A DNA stretch of 17,681 bases from CAYSHJ01 sp964589725 (GTDB lineage Bacteria; Planctomycetota; Planctomycetia; Planctomycetales; Planctomycetaceae). Positions 15,070 to 17,681 of this stretch are shown piece by piece (the first letter of the stretch is position 1; each line of letters starts with the position of its first letter). The notes under the pieces were generated by a model. That model saw only the letters and a list, made by a program, of their open reading frames with translations. It had not been told where the DNA came from and searched no databases. The stretch spans positions 1-17,681 of the forward strand of contig CAZPUJ010000020.1 of NCBI GenBank assembly GCA_964589725.1, written 5' to 3'. A program made the position numbers and the translations under genes.

Positions 15070-15813
15070 ATGACGGCTGACAGACCGCAAACTTCGCATG
15101 TCAAATCTCAGTCCGCCGCCGTCGTGTTCGCGCTGACGTTCCCGACGCTCTTGACGTGGGTCTACTTCATCGCGTTGGCTGATCAGCCCGCTAGCATCCA
15201 ACAAACGGTCTATGGTTTTGGAAAGCTGATCCAGTTCGGTTTTCCCATCGCCTGGGTGCTGGCTTGGGAGCGACAGCGACCACGCTGGCCTGAAAAGCCA
15301 ACGTCGGGTTTGTTGAACGGTCTGTTGTTCGGCTTGGTCATCACCGGCACGGCGCTGGGGCTGTATCAGGGCTGGATGAAACCCGCCGGCTGGTTCGACG
15401 CGGCGATGGAGGCCGTGCGTCTGAAAGTGACGTCAGCCGGAATCACGAGTCCCGGCAAATACATCGCGCTGGGCGTGTTTTATTCGGCGGCGCACTCGCT
15501 GATGGAAGAATATTACTGGCGCTGGTTCGTGTTCGGCCGCACGCGACGACTGCTGCCGCTCGGTGCCGCGATCGCGATTTCAAGTCTCGGTTTCATGGCT
15601 CATCACGTGATCGTGCTGTCGGTCTACTTCGGCTGGAGTTCCTTCCCGACGTGGTTCTTCTCGATCTCCGTCGCCGTTGGTGGAGCGGTTTGGGCCTGGC
15701 TGTATCAACGGAGCGGCTCGCTGCTCGGACCGTGGCTGAGCCACGCTCTCGTCGACGCGGGGATTTTCTTAATCGGCTACGACCTGCTTCGCGCGACGTG
15801 GCTCTCATCCTGA
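15070..15813 (+). CDS. CPBP family intramembrane metalloprotease
   Basis: A 247-residue membrane protein. The start is set at ATG 15070; an in-frame GTG at 15043 is possible, and neither has a clear ribosome binding site. Six or more hydrophobic segments are visible. All three CPBP (Abi/Rce1-like) motifs are present: EEYYWR at 146-151 (E146, E147, R151), FMAHH at 175-179 (F175, H178) and HALVD at 225-229 (H225, D229). Such proteins are glutamate-type intramembrane proteases related to CAAX prenyl proteases. In bacteria they act in bacteriocin self-immunity, peptide processing or unknown roles. No bacteriocin-like gene is next to it, so the substrate is unknown. The Uma2 gene starts 33 bases downstream and may be co-transcribed. 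Confidence 0.88.
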   Translation: MTADRPQTSHVKSQSAAVVFALTFPTLLTWVYFIALADQPASIQQTVYGFGKLIQFGFPIAWVLAWERQRPRWPEKPTSGLLNGLLFGLVITGTALGLYQGWMKPAGWFDAAMEAVRLKVTSAGITSPGKYIALGVFYSAAHSLMEEYYWRWFVFGRTRRLLPLGAAIAISSLGFMAHHVIVLSVYFGWSSFPTWFFSISVAVGGAVWAWLYQRSGSLLGPWLSHALVDAGIFLIGYDLLRATWLSS

Positions 15814-15846
15814 TCAAGTCCTTGTGTTCAGTGACCGACCGAGGCT

Positions 15847-16512
15847 ATGTTCTTCATCATGAGCACACTCGACCTGACCCCGATTCTGAAATCTCCGCGA
15901 CTCCCCGATATCGCCGCCACGCTCGTCAATCGTCTGCGCGACGAGACCGAACGGCGCGAGCGTTTTTACGATGAGATGTCGGACGACCAGAAAGTCGAAT
16001 TCATCGAGGGAGAAGTCATCGTGCATTCCCCGGCTCGGAATCGCCATCTTTGCGCCAAGAGAGATTTGATGAAGCTGCTTGACACTTACGTTCAATCCCA
16101 TGACTTGGGCGAAGCCCTTGATGAGAAATGTCTGTGCGTTTTTCCTCGCAACGATTACGAACCGGACATCGTGTTCTTTAGCCACGAGAACGCGGCGGCG
16201 TTGACTCCCGACACGATGAAGTTTCCGGTTCCGGATTTCGTCGTGGAAGTTTTGTCGCCAACCACCGAACAGCGTGATCGAGGTGTGAAGTTTGAGGACT
16301 ACGAGGCTCACGGCGTCCGCGAGTATTGGATCGTGGATGCGGAGGCTGAGTCCGTCGAACAATCCGTGCTCGAAGAGGGTGCCTTTCGCCTGTTGCTGAA
16401 GTCCGGTTCCGGAGACATCGAAAGCCGCGTCGTCACCGGCTTCCGCATCCCGATTCGAGCCATCTTCGACTCAGCGACCAACCTCGAAACGCTGCGCCGT
16501 CTGTTGGCTTGA
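15847..16512 (+). CDS. Uma2 family (DUF820) PD-(D/E)XK-fold protein
   Basis: A 221-residue protein of the Uma2 family, abundant in cyanobacteria and planctomycetes, with a restriction-endonuclease-like fold and no firmly known function. Seen motifs are VEFIEGEVIVHSPARNRH (50-67, acidic residue E51 or E54), EPDIVFF (105-111, D107), DFVVEVLSP (130-138, E134), RGVKFEDYEAHGVREYWIVD (145-164, K148) and the C-terminal FRIPIRAIF segment. The acidic residues and the lysine are the expected PD-(D/E)XK set. The start is ATG 15847, with GAGG close before it; ATG 15859 is a second possibility and would drop four residues. A gap of only 33 bases to the CPBP gene suggests shared transcription. These genes often multiply and move between genomes. 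Confidence 0.9.
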   Translation: MFFIMSTLDLTPILKSPRLPDIAATLVNRLRDETERRERFYDEMSDDQKVEFIEGEVIVHSPARNRHLCAKRDLMKLLDTYVQSHDLGEALDEKCLCVFPRNDYEPDIVFFSHENAAALTPDTMKFPVPDFVVEVLSPTTEQRDRGVKFEDYEAHGVREYWIVDAEAESVEQSVLEEGAFRLLLKSGSGDIESRVVTGFRIPIRAIFDSATNLETLRRLLA

Positions 16513-16817
16513 GCGTGCGTCGTTTGCACGGGTGGCACAGGTTTGAAAAACCTGTGGACCGCAGGCATCGGAAACTCGGAGTTCGCGCGGAATGCTGCAT
16601 GATGCCGTGGCACGAGATTGATCGTTTGTTTCCGGTTTCCAATGCTTCACACACAGCGTGAAGCAAGCTGTGCCACCCTGCGTGTTGGCAAATTCGTTTC
16701 GTCACAGTAGTTTGACGCCCCATTCACGAACCGTGCGGATTGGACAAATCATAAAGGGCTTCGCGCGGTTCACTTTTCTGTTCGTCGACGCACGAGAGAT
16801 CTCAAGGATAGTGGTCT
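16513..16817. other. intergenic region upstream of the DUF1643 gene
   Basis: A 305-base gap. Roughly half is the nested palindrome at 16530-16678, listed separately. The remainder (16679-16817) should contain the promoter of the DUF1643 gene. TTGGCA at 16685-16690 with TAGTTT 17 bases later is only a weak candidate. No coding sequence is supported. Confidence 0.4.
16530..16678. repeat. MITE-like element with GGGTGGCACAG terminal inverted repeats
   Basis: The outer 11-base arms GGGTGGCACAG (16530-16540) and CTGTGCCACCC (16668-16678) are perfect inverted copies about 127 bases apart. Inside each end is a further small hairpin: CACAGGTTT/AAACCTGTG (16536-16544 and 16548-16556, 3-base loop) and TGCTTCAC/GTGAAGCA (16643-16650 and 16658-16665, 7-base loop). 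Such terminal repeats with nested stems resemble a miniature mobile element or a large REP/BIME unit. No coding sequence or obvious target duplication is seen. From memory, GGTGGCACAGGTTT palindromes occur in other planctomycete genomes. Confidence 0.65.
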
Positions 16818-17375
16818 ATGCAGAAACTTGCGGCCTTGGAAGAGTTCGCTGCTCAGCACAACCTTCTCTACCGGACTGAGCAATCGCCTGATGGGATTTC
16901 CGACAGTTATGTCTTCTCCCGCGATATGCGGTATCGGTATGCCTTCGTCCGGTCCTGGGTTGCCGAGGGATCTTTCGTCCTCTGGGTCGGGGTCAACCCC
17001 GGAAAAGGGGACACAGAAAAGCGACGGCGACCAACCCTTGAGCGGTGCATCGAACGGTCCCGACGATCATGGAAGGCAGGAGGACTCATGTTTGGCAATC
17101 TGTTTGCCGCCCGGCACAACAAACCCAACGGGCTCCGCGACACTCCAGACCCTGTCGGACCGTACAACGATGAGGCGTTGGTCGCGATGAGTGCGATTGC
17201 CGAACGAACTGTCGTAGCGTGGGGTAATTGGGGACAACTTCACGGCCGCGCCGCGGAGGTCACCCAGTTGCTCCAGCGGCCGTTTTGTCTTGGTGTCACA
17301 GCGTCCGGCCAGCCTCGCCACCCGCTTTACGTACCGCGTACGGCAAAGGTGAAACGGTGGCCAACGAGTGGCTAA
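16818..17375 (+). CDS. DUF1643 domain protein
   Basis: A 185-residue protein starting at ATG 16818 with AAGGA about 9 bases upstream. It matches the DUF1643 pattern in order: RYRYAFVRSW (38-47), FVLWVGVNPGKGDTEKRRRP (53-72), then TLERCIERSR, GNLFAARHNKPNGL (93-106), DPVGPYNDEAL (111-121), VVAWGNWG (132-139), and CLGVTASGQPRHPLYVP (157-173). The function of the family is unknown; members are often near mobile elements or phage genes. The conserved NP, NLFA, WGN and HPLY motifs suggest an enzyme active site. It ends at a strong terminator and is followed by a repeat and a possible transposase start, in keeping with a mobile neighbourhood. Confidence 0.88.
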   Translation: MQKLAALEEFAAQHNLLYRTEQSPDGISDSYVFSRDMRYRYAFVRSWVAEGSFVLWVGVNPGKGDTEKRRRPTLERCIERSRRSWKAGGLMFGNLFAARHNKPNGLRDTPDPVGPYNDEALVAMSAIAERTVVAWGNWGQLHGRAAEVTQLLQRPFCLGVTASGQPRHPLYVPRTAKVKRWPTSG

Positions 17376-17393
17376 AACTTTCCTGACACTAAC

Positions 17394-17429
17394 GAATTCC
17401 AGGCGCGCTGGAATTCAAGCTTTTTTTTT
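17394..17429 (+). terminator. rho-independent terminator of the DUF1643 gene
   Basis: A perfect 9-base stem GAATTCCAG (17394-17402) / CTGGAATTC (17408-17416) with a 5-base GCGCG loop lies 18 bases after the stop. The bases AAGC and a run of nine T (17421-17429) follow. Confidence 0.9.
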
Positions 17430-17436
17430 GCGGTTT

Positions 17437-17532
17437 ACGCCGAAGGCGTTAAACAACATAGCCCAGGGTCGCGGCGCTTCGCCGCGCACCCTGGGTGGGT
17501 GAAAAGAATGCCGTAGGCTACCCTGAAAGGGT
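17437..17532. repeat. three-hairpin intergenic repeat (CCCAGGGT type)
   Basis: Three stems lie in tandem: ACGCC/GGCGT with GAA loop (17437-17449), a long stem CCCAGGGT..CGCGGCG/CGCCGCG..ACCCTGGG (17462-17495, about 15 pairs, one bulged base, 3-base loop), and ACCCT/AGGGT with GAA loop (17520-17532). From memory, elements with this order (ACGCCGAAGGCGT, CCCAGGGT stem, CCTGAAAGGGTTG) are widely dispersed in planctomycete genomes. No coding content is seen. Confidence 0.75.
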
Positions 17533-17613
17533 TGCACAACTTAGGCGCTGCGCGTAAATAAACGCTCGGAATTGGTATTGGCTGAGAAGGGGTGATTATG
17601 CGATATAGCCCGC

Positions 17614-17681
17614 ATGGCGGACCAGCCCGTTGTGGAATGGATTCGAAGGAAGTATTCGGACCTCTCCAATTCGTTGGCGGA
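17614..17681 (+). CDS. possible 5' end of an ISAzo13-type transposase (partial)
   Basis: Only 22 codons are visible before the window ends. From ATG 17614 the frame reads MADQPVVEWIRRKYSDLSNS and stays open. The opening resembles N-termini of ISAzo13-family transposases as I recall them (a short acidic start, then x-x-I-R-x-K-Y-x-x-L before a D-E-R-x-R-R motif that would fall past the edge). An alternative ATG at 17598, behind AAGGGG, opens another frame with less protein-like content, and a minus-strand frame is also open across the edge. The identification is tentative. Confidence 0.35.
   Translation, partial: MADQPVVEWIRRKYSDLSNSLA

Noticed and set aside
17541..17681. Minus-strand frame open for 46 codons from the right edge
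   Set aside because: Its content is not protein-like and it opposes the more convincing plus-strand frame starting at 17614.

Overview
The window looks like a chromosomal segment from a planctomycete. The main signs are a Tat-exported DUF1501 protein, a CysQ-like nucleotidase and LpxB of the planctomycete type, a cysteine-less FmdB-like protein, a small one-helix protein of the kind seen in planctomycete genomes, a Uma2 nuclease-fold protein, and several palindromic intergenic repeats. GC content is high, with strong GGAG-type ribosome binding sites in front of many genes. Species cannot be told from the sequence alone.

Layout. (1) Positions 1-1447, minus strand: lpxB (lipid A synthesis) followed by the start of a 3'(2'),5'-bisphosphate nucleotidase gene that runs off the window. 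(2) 1646-5603: a secreted DUF1501 protein (plus) converges with a secreted CehA/McbA-type protein carrying a TolB-like propeller (minus). Their two stop codons lie in the two arms of one palindrome. (3) 5932-8706: a large cytoplasmic GH63/MGH1-like glucosidase, followed by a decayed leucine-rich-repeat remnant. (4) 9251-11314, minus: tpx with its own terminator, then csrA and an ornithine cyclodeaminase-family gene that look co-transcribed. (5) 11587-13360: an Nramp-related transporter (plus) whose 3' end overlaps a small TTG-started membrane protein gene (minus). (6) 13682-16512, plus: FmdB-like protein, secreted thioredoxin-like protein with a terminator, CPBP membrane protease and Uma2 protein. 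(7) 16530 to the end: a MITE-like nested palindrome, a DUF1643 gene with a strong terminator, a three-hairpin repeat, and what may be the 5' end of an ISAzo13-type transposase gene.

Most genes are single transcription units doing unrelated housekeeping or envelope jobs. There is no obvious multi-gene cassette, CRISPR array, tRNA, rRNA or defence island. The most unusual material is the density of palindromic elements at gene junctions (four different sequence families) and family members that lack textbook active-site or metal-site residues (FmdB-like without cysteines, Nramp-like without DPGN, OCD-like with Asn in the catalytic Asp position). I did not find convincing evidence for a new multi-gene system.
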